Source of the DNA: Anaerolineales bacterium
Lineage (GTDB): Bacteria > Chloroflexota > Anaerolineae > JAAEKA01
Direction: 5' to 3'
Assembly (NCBI GenBank): GCA_020634615.1
Contig: JACKBI010000016.1
Location: 1-64,000, forward strand
DNA: 64,000 nt
In this document: positions 24,430-34,040 of the stretch, piece after piece
Layout: each line of letters begins with the position of its first letter
Position numbering within the stretch: position 1 is the first letter of the stretch
Made by a program: the position numbers and the translations under genes
Notes under the pieces: generated by a model
Told to the model about the DNA's origin: nothing
The model's input: only the letters and a program-made list of their open reading frames with translations
Databases searched by the model: none

Positions 24430-27270
24430 GGGCGTTCCTCGCCAGCCGGCCGCGCCAGCTTCCCGCCTGAGCCGCAGTACGGCTTCACGGGCGGCCTGCG
24501 AGCTGCTGGCCCTGGGCGCTCCTTTGCAGCCAAGTCCATCGTCGTGCTGCACGGCTTCGGCGGGCGGGCAAGACCAGCCTGGCCGCCCACGCCGCCCAGT
24601 GGCTGGTGCGCACCGGCCTGTTCAGGCGCGCGGCCTTCGTCTCCTTCGAGCGGCGCCGGCCTGGAGGTTGTGCTGGCCGAGCTGGGCAACGCGCTGGTGG
24701 GCGACAACTTCGCCATCCACATGGCGACCCGGTCGAGGCCATCGCCCGGTGCCCTGGCCGACGAGGCCACGCTGGTCGTCTTCGACAACGTCGAGCATCC
24801 TGCCCAAAGGCGACGTCCCCTGCCCGCCGACGCCCTGCAAGCCCTCCTCCACGCCGCGGCGCAGTGGTTCCCTCCATTGCCCGTTAACCGTTCACCCATT
24901 CACCATTCACCCATTAACCATTCCTCCCGCCTCCTCCTAACCACCGCGACCCGGACCTCCCCACCCGCCTTCCAGCCCGGCCGGCGCGCGCCGCATGGAG
25001 CTGCCCGGCCTGGACACGGCCGGCGCGCTGGAGTTCGCCGGCACGGTCCTGCAGGAGCTGAGCCTGCCGCAGCCGCCGCGGGAGAGCCTGAGCCGCTTCA
25101 TGGACTTCCTGGGCGGCCACCCGCTCCATCCAGCTGGTGCTGCCGGCCCTGCGCGACCTGCCCGACGTGGACCGGCTGATCGGCGAGTTCGATGCGCTGC
25201 TGCCCGGCTTCACCGCGGGCGAGGGCAAGGCGCGCAACCAGTCGCTGGAGGTCAGCCTGCGCTTCTCGCTGCGCCGGCTGGGGAGGAGGCGCAGGCCGTG
25301 CTGCCGCGGCTGGCCGTCTTCAGGGCGGGCCATCGAGAGCCGTTGCTGGCGATTACCGAGATCGACCCGGCGACCTGGGCCAGCCTCAAGCCGGCGCTGG
25401 CCAACGCTGCGCTGGTGCGCCTGGAGGAGATCCCGGCGTCAGCGTGCCTACGTCCACTTCCACCCACCTGGCTCCCTTCCTGGCGCGACCTGCCGGCCGA
25501 CCAGCGCGCCGCGCTGAAGCGCTACTGGCAGGCGTACTACCAGTTCGCCGGTTACCTCTACCAGAACGACAGCAAGGCGCCGCACCAGGCCCGCGCCTCG
25601 CCGGCGCGAGCTGCTAACCTGAAGGCCGGCCTGCGCCTGGCCCTGGCCGCCGGCGCTGGACGAGGCGGTGGACTTCGCCGACAGCATCAACCGCTTCCTG
25701 GACTACTTCGGGCGCTGGCGGGAGCGGGATGAGGTGATGGGGTGGTGGAGGCGGAAATGGGAAAGAAGGAAAGGAGGAAAAATCACGAAGGCGGAGTACT
25801 GATGGAGAGCGGGCGGGGAGCGGTTGTTGCAGATGGGGCGGGCGGGGAGGCGGAGGGTGTTTCGGGCGCTGCTGGGGCGGCTGGAGGCGGGCGGCCTACG
25901 ACGCCGAGGAGGCTGGCTACGACCGCACGCTGACGCTGGGTCGCCTGGGCAGATGCCTGCGGGCGCAGGGCCAGCCACGCAGGCGGCGGCGCAGTACCGG
26001 GCCGCACTGGGGCGCCGCGGCTCTGGCGCAGACGGAGCAAGTGCGGCGACAGATGGTATATCTCCACCGACCTGGCTGACGTGCTGACGGATGGGCCAGT
26101 ATGTGCGGCGAGGCAGGAATACGAAGCGGCGCTGGAGATCGAAAGCAACAGAATGGCGACGTCGATCTCTGGCCATCCGGCACGCTGGCGCTGGTGCAGA
26201 ACGACCTGGCCGAGGCCCGGCGCCGCTACCTGGAGGCGCTGGCGGTCATCCGCGCATGGCGAGGCGCAGTCGGAGGCGGTTGACTGGCACCAGTTGGGCA
26301 TGGTGGCGCAGGAGGGCCGCGACTGGGACGAGGCCGAGCGCTGCTACAAGGAGAGCCTGGCGATCAGGAGCGGCTGCACGACCTGGCCGGCGCAGCCGGA
26401 CCAGCAACCAGCTCGCCATCGTCGCGCAGAACGCCGGCCGGCCGGCCAGGCCGAGCGCTGGTACCGGCGGGCGATTGAGTTGGATACTCGGCGACCCGAA
26501 ATATGCTATCGACTACAGCAACCTCGCCAGCCTCCTGCTGGCCCAGGGCCGCCTGGACGAGGCCGAGAGCTACGCCAGCGGGCGCGGAGATCATGGAGAC
26601 GCTGGACCTGTCGGCCGAGCCGTGGAAGACCTACGGCATCCTGGCCCAGATCGCCGAGCGCCGCAGCGGCCCGACGAGGCCCGCCAATGGGCGCAAGGAG
26701 CAGGAGACGTTTGCGGCGTTTGCGTGGCGTGGCAGGCAATAAGAGCCGGTCAGTGGTTGGTCGTTGCTCAGACTGTGGGCAGCCTGCCGGTGGCGCTCGG
26801 GGCAAAGTATCCGAATGGGCCTTTTCGAACGCATGGGCGAAACCGACGATTGGCGCAATCTCTGCAACGTATTCTGATGGCGAACGGAAGATGAGGCGTG
26901 TCTTGACCAGATGACGGAGATGCGGCGGTCAGTGCGGCGCATCCTCGCCATGCTGGACGCCCTCACCCCCCACCCCCTCTCCCTCCGAGGGCGAGGGAGC
27001 CAGACGCGGAGGGGAGCCGGAGGGCAGGGCCTCACGCTGCCGCAGCTTCTCGATCTGGTGGAGCGGGCGGCGCGCGGGGATCGGGAGTTGGGCGGGCAGT
27101 TGTTCGGGGCGATGCGCCGGTTGGCGAGCGATCCGGCCGCTCCGCCCGAAATGCGGCGCTGGGCAAGGTGCTGGTGAGCATCCTGGTCGGCGGCGCGATC
27201 CCAGCCTGGACGCGCTGCCGCCGGAGCTGGCGTCGGCGGTGCGCTGGCTGCTGGCGCGGCTGCGGGGTAG
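24430..27270 (+). pseudogene. Frame-disrupted STAND ATPase-TPR continuation of the CHAT protein
   Basis: Joining fragments from three frames restores a typical STAND protein: P-loop IVVLHGFGG then KTSLAAHAAQWLVRTGLF (24535-24640), Walker B ATLVVFDNVEH (near 24770), an RLLLTTATR-like sensor segment (near 24940), a winged-helix part with LRFSLRRLG and ITEIDPATWASLKPALANAALVRLEEIP (25260-25440), and TPR units such as WHQLGMVAQEGRDWDEAERCY (26290), DYSNLASLLLAQGRLDEAESY (26510) and YGILAQIAERR (26630). It ends with LDALPPELASAVRWLLARLRG near 27265. At least ten single-base gains or losses break it, for example one G missing in the P-loop at about 24568 and one C extra near 24648. They are spread evenly with no other decay, which suggests consensus errors at least as much as a pseudogene. 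Confidence 0.75.
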
Positions 27271-27282
27271 GCTGGATCACGA

Positions 27283-28310
27283 AGGTCCACACCTCGAAAG
27301 ATGCGGCGGGAGCAGAGCGCCGCGCCAGCCCACAGTTCAGTGTGGGGACTCCCAAGACCGACAAGCCTTGCCAGAGGCGAAGACTCGCCGGTTGGAGGTT
27401 CCACACCTTGAAAGATGCGGCGGGAACAGGCGCCGCGCCAGCCCCACAGTTCAGTGTGGGGATTCCCAAGACCCGACAAGCCTTGCCAGATGCGAAGACT
27501 GCGCGGTTGAAGGTTCCACACCTTGAAAGATGCGGCGGGGAGCAGAGCGCGCGCCAGCCCCACAGTTCAGTGTGGGGACTCCAAGACCCGACAAGCCTTG
27601 CCAGATGCGAAGACTCGCGGTTGGAGGTTCCACACCTTGAAAGATGCGGCGGGAGCAGATCTCCGCGCCAGCCCACAGCTCAGTGTGGGGATTCCAAGAC
27701 CCGACAAGCCTTGCCAGATGCGAAGACTGCGCGGTTGAAGGTCCACACCTTGAAAGATGCGGCGGGAGCAGAGCGCCGCGCCAGCCCCATGTTATGAAAG
27801 TTCAGAATTTGTTTCGGTGTTCCGTCGTTCCGCGCAGGCGGGAACCCAGGCCGGTGAAGAGTGGATTCCGCCTACGCGAATGACGAGCCCGACTGCTTAC
27901 CGAATTAGTTTCTTAAGGTCCTTCAGTGTGGGGACTCCCAAGACCCGACAAGCCTTGCCAGATGCGAAGACTTCGCGCGGTTGGAGGTTCCACGCCTGAA
28001 AGATGCGGCGGGAGCAGAGCGCCGCCAGCCCACAGTTCAGTGTGGGGACTCCCAAGACCCGACAAGCCTTGCCAGATGCGAAGAAACGCGGTTGGAGGTT
28101 CCACACCTTGAAAGATGCGGCGGGAGCAGAGCGCCGCGCCAGCCCCACAGTTCAGTGTGGGGACTCCCAAACCCAACAAGCCTTGCCAGATGCGAAGACT
28201 CGCGCGGTTGGAGGTTCCACACCTTGAAAGATGCGGCGGGAGCAGAGCGCCGCGCCAGCCCCACAGTTCAGTGTGGGGATTCCAAGAACCCAACAAGCCT
28301 CGTGTTGACG
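27283..28310. repeat. Eight-copy tandem array of a ~115-bp structured repeat
   Basis: The word ATGCGGCGGG recurs at 27301, 27415, 27530, 27644, 27757, 28003, 28115 and 28231, so unit length is 112-116 bp except where one unit is interrupted (27788-27925). Each unit has a 7-bp hairpin (CCCCACA/TGTGGGG, loop GTTCAG), a second stem (GCGGCG/CGCCGC), and a tail CAAGCCTTGCCAGATGCGAAGACT. Units differ by small indels and substitutions. Several frames stay open through the array, but no ribosome site or family similarity supports translation. It fills the gap between the convergent CHAT and GH3 genes. Confidence 0.9.
27824..27885. repeat. REP-like element nested inside the tandem array
   Basis: A double-hairpin unit (CGTTCCGC..GCGGGAAC and GGATTCCGC..GCGAATGACG) around a GGTGAAGAGTGG spacer. 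It is the reverse-orientation relative of the element at 7136-7200. Together with flanking sequence (27788-27925) it splits repeat unit five within its CCCCACA hairpin, so it arrived after the array formed. Confidence 0.6.
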
Positions 28311-28316
28311 CAGCTT

Positions 28317-30661
28317 TTAGCTGACACGCGCCGAGGTCGTGAAGACCGTGCGTGTCACATCGGTCGCGCCGCCGGTGATGTCGAAGCTGGCAGCCAGCGT
28401 AAGGTCGGCGGAGGACGTGCCGACCATGACCTGCACCGGCCCTGGCTCGATCACCCAGCGCATCTGGCGGTCGAGATAGGCTAACTGGTTGACCGCCAGC
28501 TCGAACGTCACGCTGCGCGTCTCACCGGCGCCAGATGCGCGCTGGAAGCCCTTCAACTCCTTCAGCAGCCGCGTCATGCTGGCGGCGGCATTGCGGACGT
28601 AGAGCTGCACCACCTCGTCGCCGGCGACCGACCGGTGTTGGTCACATCGACCGTGACCGCGACGGTGTCGCCTGCGCTTGCCTGCTGCCGGTCGAGCCGC
28701 AGGTTGGCCAGCGCGAAGGTCGTGTAGCTCAGCCCGTAGCCGAAGGGAAGAGCGGCTCGTTGCTGAGATCGACATAGGTGGTCTTCCAGTGCGAGCGGCC
28801 GCCCGACGGCTTGTGGCCGTAGAAGATCGGCACCTGGCCGACGGCGCGCGGGAAGGTCATAGGCAGCTTGCCGCCAGGGTTGGCGTCGCCGAACAGCACG
28901 TCGGCGATGGCCGGCCCGCCCTCCTCGCCCGGCAGCCAGGCCTCCAGGATGGCAGGAACGTGCTCGGCGATCAGGTGATGGACAGCGGCCGGCCGTTGAC
29001 CAGCACCACCACGGTCGGCGTACCGGTGGCGACCACCGCCTCCACCAGCGCCTGCTGGACGCCGGGCAAGTTCAGGTCGGCCCGATCCCTCGCCTCGCCA
29101 GTGGTGCAGTCATCGGTCAGCCCCGACTTGTCGCCCACCACGAGGATGGCCACCTCCGCCTGCCGGGCCGTTGCTACCGCCTCGTCAAACCCGTCGCGCC
29201 GGTCGCTGTTGACGTCGCAGCCCTGCGCAAAGTGGACTGCTGTTTCAGAAGACACCGTTGCTTCGATGGCCTCCAGCACTGAGCCGATGGGAACGAAATC
29301 CTCGACAATCTCGATATCTTTTGCAATCGCCGCGCCGAAGGCGTTGTCCTTGTCGCGCGCCTCGATCAGCGTCTCGACGTGGCAGATGTAGGTGTAGTCA
29401 CCCACCAGGTTGCGGGATACGCCAGCGTTGGGACCGATGACAGCCACCGATTTCAAGGTCTTCGAGAGCGGCAGCAGGTTGTCCTGGTTCTTCAGCAACA
29501 CGATGGATTGCTGCGCAATCTGGCGCGCCAGCGCGCGGTCAGTGGCGGTATCAAACGCAGCCGCCGCCTTGCCCTCGTCCACCCAGGGGTTCTCGAACAG
29601 GCCAAGCTGGAACTTGGTGCGCAGCACCCTGGCGACGCTCTGGTCGATAACACCCATGTCGATCTGCCCGGCCTCGGCCAGCGCACGCAGCGGCTCGCCA
29701 TAGCAATCGGTGCTGGGCAGTTCGACGTCGATGCCCGCCTCAGCGCGATCCGGGCCGATGTGCCTTGTCCGGCGAGATATGGTGCGCCTGCTGGATCTGA
29801 TCGACCGCGAAGTAGTCGGAGACTACGATGCCGTCGAAACCCCACTGGTCGCGCAGGATCTCGGTCAGCAGCTCGCGCGAGGCGGCGCAGGGCACGCCGT
29901 CGATCTCGTTGTAGCCGTTCATCACTGAGTAGAGGCCAGCTTCCTTGACGGCCGCTTCGAAGGGGTGCAGGAAGACCTCGCGCAGCTCGCGCGGCGGGAT
30001 ATGGGCCGGGTTCCAGTTGAACCCGCCGTCGGTCAGGCCGTAGCCGACGAAGTGCTTGCCGGTCGCGATGACGCCCTGGCGCCAGTCGTCGGTCTGCAGG
30101 CCGCGCACGTAGGCGACGCCCATGCTGGCGACCAGGTGCGCATCCTCGCCGAAAGTCTCCTCGACCCGCCCCCAGCGCGGGTCGCGCACCACATCCAGCA
30201 CCGGCGAGAGACCCTGGTGTGCGCCGACGGCCCGCATCTGCCTGCGCACCACGGCGGCCATCTTGCCTGCCAGCTCCGGCTGCCAGGTACTGGCCAGCCC
30301 GATGATCTGTGGAAAAACGGTTGCGTCGCGTGCCATGTAGCCGGCGCAGCATTCCTCGTGCACCATGGCGGGGATGCCGAGGCGGGTTTCGTCGCGCAGA
30401 AAGCGCTGGATTGCGTTAGCGGCGGCGGCGCTTTCGTTTGGTTTCAGGTTGCTCGCGCCGCCGATGCGTGATCTGGCCGATGCCATGTTGCATTAGGCGG
30501 CTGGCTTGCTCAGGCTCGCTCAGTTCGTAGATCCAGGCGCTGCCGAGTTGAGCGAGCTTCTCCTCCAGCGTCATGCGACCCAGCAGGTCGGCCACCCGCG
30601 CCTCGACCGGCTGGGTGGGGTCGCGATAGATAGGTGTGCTGTCAATCGTTTTGGTTTGCAT
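28317..30661 (-). pseudogene. Glycoside hydrolase family 3 enzyme (beta-glucosidase/beta-xylosidase), frame-disrupted
   Basis: Fragments in different frames join into a normal GH3 enzyme of about 780 residues. The N-terminus MQTKTIDSTPIYRDP starts at 30661. The TIM-barrel domain shows MVHEECCAGYMARDATVFPQ, DPRWGRVEETFGED, GKHFVGYG and the nucleophile Asp in GIVVSDYFAVDQ (near 29820). The second domain has ARQIAQQSIVLLKNQDNLLPL, VAVIGPNA and VVVLVNGRPLSI, and the C-terminal Fn3-like part ends at 28317. Shifts occur near 30480, 29750, 28975 and between 28625 and 28790. No signal peptide is seen, so it is cytosolic. Adjacent xylose isomerase and sugar transporter genes favour xylo-oligosaccharide or beta-glucoside cleavage. 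The indels may be sequence errors rather than true decay. Confidence 0.8.
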
Positions 30662-30678
30662 GGCAATCTCGTTTTCGT

Positions 30679-30743
30679 TAGAAACCGGGTGTTTGAATGC
30701 CCCGAATCGAGCGTGTTGGCGACACCAAAACACCCGGTTTCTA
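30679..30743. repeat. 65-bp element with 16-bp perfect terminal inverted repeats
   Basis: TAGAAACCGGGTGTTT (30679-30694) and its exact complement (30728-30743) bound a 33-base centre. The element lies just upstream of the GH3 start and could form a strong hairpin in a readthrough transcript from xylA. Size and structure fit a MITE-like unit. Confidence 0.8.
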
Positions 30744-30769
30744 GTGCGCTGAGCTTAGTTCCAGGAGAT

Positions 30770-30871
30770 GTACCTTCTCTATAAACTGGGGCTGCTGTGG
30801 CCGGTCTCCGACCGAGCCACCGGTGGACTCGGTCGGAGACCGGCCACAGCCACGGAAAATAGAGAAGGTAC
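30770..30871. repeat. Nested palindrome: 13-bp outer and 21-bp inner perfect inverted repeats
   Basis: The outer arms are GTACCTTCTCTAT (30770-30782) and its complement (30859-30871). The inner arms of 21 bp (30796-30816 and 30828-30848) are perfect and close on a small palindrome, CCACCGGTGG. The intervening segments do not pair. In RNA this would be a very stable two-part stem of about 100 bases. Confidence 0.85.
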
Positions 30872-30887
30872 AAGGAGGTACTGAAAA

Positions 30888-30948
30888 GCCTCCCGCAGGC
30901 TGTGATCAGGCGTCTCACGAACGATCCGCCGCCAAGCCTGCGGGAGGC
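30888..30948. repeat. Inverted repeat with 14-bp perfect arms
   Basis: GCCTCCCGCAGGCT (30888-30901) and AGCCTGCGGGAGGC (30935-30948) are exact complements around 33 bases. It is the third palindromic unit in a row between xylA and GH3. After it, CGAACTACCG is directly repeated at about 30959 and 30979, near the xylA stop. Confidence 0.75.
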
Positions 30949-30979
30949 AGGGAGTCTACCGAACTACCGCACCAGCGAA

Positions 30980-32149
30980 CTACCGAACTCCCAGCAACAC
31001 CTCAACAGTGAGTTGGTCAAGACGCTCGTAGGGCAGGCCGCGTGCGCCCAGCGCCTGTCGGTCGAAGCTGGCTGCTTTCAGCGCAGCCGCCTTGCTGGGG
31101 CTGTAGGCGCCCTTGAACGCGTCAGTGCTGCCGTCGTCGCCGTTGATCTCAGCCACCAGGGACTGGATCTCGCTGTCGGCGTTCCACTGCGCCGCCTTCT
31201 CTTTCAGGATCAGATAGGTGCGCATGCAGCCGCGGGCGAAATCCTTGACGCCCGCCAGGTCCTCGCTGCGGTAGGCATGAGCGTCGAAGTGGCGGCTGCC
31301 ACTGTAGCCCACATCTTCGAGGAACTTCACCAGGAAGAAGGCCGACTTGAGGTTGACCGCGCCGAAGCGGAAGTCCTGGTCGTAGCGCCCAAAGGCCTGG
31401 TCGTTGAGGTCGATGTGAAACAGCTTGCCCGCGTCCCAGGCCTGCGCGACGCCGTGCAGGAAGTTGAGGCCGGCCATGTGCTCGTGGGCAACCTCCGGGT
31501 TGACGCCCACCATCTCCGGGTGGTCCAGCGTTTCGATGAACGCCAGCATGTGCCCAATGGTGGCGTTGTACATGTCGCCGCGCGGCTCGTTGGGCTTAGG
31601 CTCCAGCGCAAACTTGAGGCCATAGCCCTGGTCCAGCGCGTAGTCGCAGAGGAAGTTCATCGCCTCACGGTTGCGCTGCATGGCTGCCAACGGATTCTTG
31701 GCGGCGTCGGTCTCCACACCTTCGCGGCCGCCCCAAAAGACGTATATCTGCGCACCCAGTTCGACGCCCAGATCGATGGCTTGCATGGTCTTTTGCAGGG
31801 CATAGGCGCGCACCTTCGGGTCGTTGCTGGTGAATGCACCGTCCTTGAATGCCGGATCAGTGAACAGGTTGGTAGTTGCCATGGGCACGACAAGTCCCGT
31901 GTCGGCCAGCGCCTGCTTGAACTTCGTGACAATGCTGGCACGCTCGGCCGGTGTGGCGTCGATGGGTACCAGATCGTTATCGTGGAAGTTGACGCCATAC
32001 GCGCCGACATCGGCCAGGAGATGAACGATCTCGACCGATGACAGCGGCTTGCGGGTCGGCTCACCGAAAGGATCGCGGCCGATGTTGCCGACGGTCCACA
32101 GGCCGAAGGTGAAGCGATGTTCTGGTTGTGGTTGAAAGCTGGGGGTCAT
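30980..32149 (-). CDS. xylA: Xylose isomerase
   Basis: A 389-residue enzyme with the pattern of the shorter, actinobacterial-type xylose isomerases, which convert D-xylose to D-xylulose. Visible motifs: FTFGLWTVGNIGRDPFG at the N-terminus, the catalytic His in VNFHDNDLVP (about residue 54), YVFWGGREGVE, metal-binding LKFALEPKPNEPRGD (about 175-190), VGVNPEVAHEHMAGLNF, FHIDLNDQ and SRHFDAHAYRSED. Length is normal and the frame is intact. It lies 83 bp downstream of the permease genes, with GH3 downstream, so it belongs to a pentose-utilisation operon. No xylulokinase gene is in the window. Confidence 0.95.
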   Translation of the reverse strand: MTPSFQPQPEHRFTFGLWTVGNIGRDPFGEPTRKPLSSVEIVHLLADVGAYGVNFHDNDLVPIDATPAERASIVTKFKQALADTGLVVPMATTNLFTDPAFKDGAFTSNDPKVRAYALQKTMQAIDLGVELGAQIYVFWGGREGVETDAAKNPLAAMQRNREAMNFLCDYALDQGYGLKFALEPKPNEPRGDMYNATIGHMLAFIETLDHPEMVGVNPEVAHEHMAGLNFLHGVAQAWDAGKLFHIDLNDQAFGRYDQDFRFGAVNLKSAFFLVKFLEDVGYSGSRHFDAHAYRSEDLAGVKDFARGCMRTYLILKEKAAQWNADSEIQSLVAEINGDDGSTDAFKGAYSPSKAAALKAASFDRQALGARGLPYERLDQLTVEVLLGVR

Positions 32150-32190
32150 GGGATTCCTTGATTGCTCGCGGGTGATCGTTCACCCTGCCG

Positions 32191-32209
32191 AGGACTGACA
32201 GTCCTGGTC
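32191..32209. repeat. Palindromic 19-mer shared with the xerC-topA gap
   Basis: AGGACTGACAGTCCTGGTC is the exact reverse complement of 9720-9738. Its AGGACTG/CAGTCCT core is a hairpin. It sits between the permease and xylA genes and may thin out downstream transcription or be a repeat relic. Confidence 0.5.
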
Positions 32210-32232
32210 GCTAAACTACGCTGTCGGTCCTG

Positions 32233-33078
32233 CTATTCCTTGACGGCGCCCATCGCGATGCCGTTGACGATGTAGCGCGAGAAGATGAGGTAGATGATGA
32301 TGATCGGCACAATCGTCACTGCAAGCCCAAGGTAGATCGCGCCGTATTCCGTGCGGTAAACGTCGCCGCGCATCAACTGGACCAGCATGGGCAACGTGTA
32401 CTTCTCGATCGAGCTGATCAGAATGAACGCGTTGAAGAAGTTGTTCCAGGCAGCAGCGAAGGCAAAAATGCCCAGGGTAACGGCGCCAGGAACGGCAATC
32501 GGCATCATGATTCGGTGGAAGATGCCGAACTCACCAGCCCCGTCGACACGGCCAGCATCGATGAGGTCATGAACGACCACCGATTCGAAATACTGCTTGC
32601 CGAAGAACACGGCGCCGGCCGAAGCAATGACCGGTAGAATGAGCGATGCGTAATTATCCGTCAGCCCAATTCTCGACATGAACTGATAGAAACCGATGAT
32701 CGAAAGCTGAAGCGGTATCAGAACCAGCAGAATGACAAAGCTGGTAAAAAACCGTTTTCCCCTGAAATTATAGACAACAATGCCATAGGCGGTCATCAGA
32801 GAGAAGTAAACGGCCAGCACAGTCGAAAATGTGGCTACAAAGAGACTGTTGGTGAAGCCGCGCAAGAGGTTCAGGCCTCTTCCCTCCAGAATGCCGTAGT
32901 TGTCAAACAAGTGCGTGCTCGGCATTGCACTGAGGCCCTGTTGGATCTCAAGAGTTGATCGAGTGGCATTTACCAGCACCAGCCAGATCGGAATAATCGT
33001 AACAATCACAAGTCCGAATAGGAAGATATAGATCAACGTACGAAAGAGCGTGAGGGATGACCTGTGAGTCTGTTTCAT
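32233..33078 (-). CDS. Sugar ABC transporter permease (MalG/CUT1 type)
   Basis: A 281-residue inner-membrane permease with six predicted membrane segments, the first at about residues 13-35 (LIYIFLFGLVIVTIIPIWLVLVN). The EAA-type loop that contacts the ATPase is present in altered form (HDLIDAGRVDGAGEFGIFHRIMMPIAVPG, about residues 165-193). The C-terminus ends YIVNGIAMGAVKE, typical for MalG-like subunits. ATG 33078 has AAGGAG upstream. It is the second permease of the operon; the ATPase is not encoded nearby, so a shared MsmK/UgpC-type ATPase elsewhere is likely. Confidence 0.93.
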   Translation of the reverse strand: MKQTHRSSLTLFRTLIYIFLFGLVIVTIIPIWLVLVNATRSTLEIQQGLSAMPSTHLFDNYGILEGRGLNLLRGFTNSLFVATFSTVLAVYFSLMTAYGIVVYNFRGKRFFTSFVILLVLIPLQLSIIGFYQFMSRIGLTDNYASLILPVIASAGAVFFGKQYFESVVVHDLIDAGRVDGAGEFGIFHRIMMPIAVPGAVTLGIFAFAAAWNNFFNAFILISSIEKYTLPMLVQLMRGDVYRTEYGAIYLGLAVTIVPIIIIYLIFSRYIVNGIAMGAVKE

Positions 33079-33125
33079 CGTGACGTCTCCTTAGTTAATA
33101 GTTGGTGCAGGATGCCGGCTATGCC

Positions 33126-34040
33126 CTAATTCTTCTCGCGCAGGAAGTAGAAAATGCCCAGAGCAATCACTGTTGTCATGATGAACACGACTACCCCGAC
33201 AGCTGAAGCGGCTCCGATGTGTCCCTGGGAGCTGCTGAATTTCAGATACATCAGCATGTTGTTGGTCAAAATCGAGCCGCTGGGCGAGCCTCTGCCGTCG
33301 GTAAGCAGAAATGGAATGTCAAACATCTGCATGCCGCCGACCAGCGAAGTCACGAAGACGTAGATCAGAATGGGCTTCAGGAGCGGTATCGTGATCCAGC
33401 GGAACATTTTCCACTCGTCCGCCCCGTCGATCATGGCCGATTCATAGAGGGAAACGGAGATCGAAGTCATGCCGGCCATGATGAGAATGATGGTTGCCCC
33501 AAACCACATCCACCATTGGATGAAGATGACCAGCCCGCGGGCGACAGTCTGATTCTGCAACCACTGCACCGGCTCCGCTATCAATCCTGAACGAACCAGG
33601 GCTTGATTGACAGGGCCGAAGAAGGAGAACAAGCTGAAAAACAAGGCGGCGATGGCGGCCGGCATAAGCAGATTTGGCAAATAGTAAACAGTTCGCCAGA
33701 TGCCCACCGCCCTAATCCTCAACCGGACGCTGGTGAACCAGACGGACAGCAACAATGCAATGCCGATTTGCGGAATGAAATTCAGAATCCACAGCAGCCA
33801 GGTGTTGCTGACCGCCTTCATGAACTGAGGAGTGTCAAACAGGCGCTGGTAGTTTTGCAGGCCAACAAAACTCCCTGAACCGCCCATCAAGGTGGTATTG
33901 GTGAAACTAAGACGGAAGGTATTGTATACGGGATAGAGACCAAACAACAGGAATGCTATGATAAAAGGAGCGATGAAGAGATACCCGTAGTAATCCTTCT
34001 TGAACCTGAACCCAGTCTTGTGGCTGTTGGCTGCTGTCAT
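33126..34040 (-). CDS. Sugar ABC transporter permease (MalF/CUT1 type)
   Basis: A 304-residue permease with the N-terminal basic stretch FRFKKDYYGYLF and membrane segments beginning IAPFIIAFLLFGLYPVYNTF. The EAA loop reads LYESAMIDGADEWKMFRWITIPLLKP (near residues 200-225) and is close to consensus. ATG 34040 (MTAANSHKTG) was chosen over 34091 because AGGAG lies 7 bases upstream. It is 66 bp from the solute-binding protein gene and 47 bp before the second permease, clearly one operon. Confidence 0.93.
   Translation of the reverse strand: MTAANSHKTGFRFKKDYYGYLFIAPFIIAFLLFGLYPVYNTFRLSFTNTTLMGGSGSFVGLQNYQRLFDTPQFMKAVSNTWLLWILNFIPQIGIALLLSVWFTSVRLRIRAVGIWRTVYYLPNLLMPAAIAALFFSLFSFFGPVNQALVRSGLIAEPVQWLQNQTVARGLVIFIQWWMWFGATIILIMAGMTSISVSLYESAMIDGADEWKMFRWITIPLLKPILIYVFVTSLVGGMQMFDIPFLLTDGRGSPSGSILTNNMLMYLKFSSSQGHIGAASAVGVVVFIMTTVIALGIFYFLREKN

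Noticed and set aside
23080..24552. 490-residue minus-strand ORF opposite the CHAT gene
   Set aside because: The CHAT dyad and flanking motifs on the plus strand are intact; the antisense frame is His/Arg/Gln-rich noise typical of GC-rich codon shadows.
27032..28296. Coding ORFs across the tandem array on both strands (Trp/Leu-rich repeat proteins)
   Set aside because: Open frames arise because the unit is GC-rich and close to a multiple of three; several frames are open at once, there is no ribosome site, and unit lengths break phase between copies.
27283..28310. CRISPR array
   Set aside because: Units are contiguous ~115-bp copies that vary along their whole length. There are no unique spacers between short identical repeats and no cas genes in the window.
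30679..30948. Insertion sequence
   Set aside because: Inverted repeats are present, but the enclosed DNA is far too short for a transposase and no target duplications were evident.
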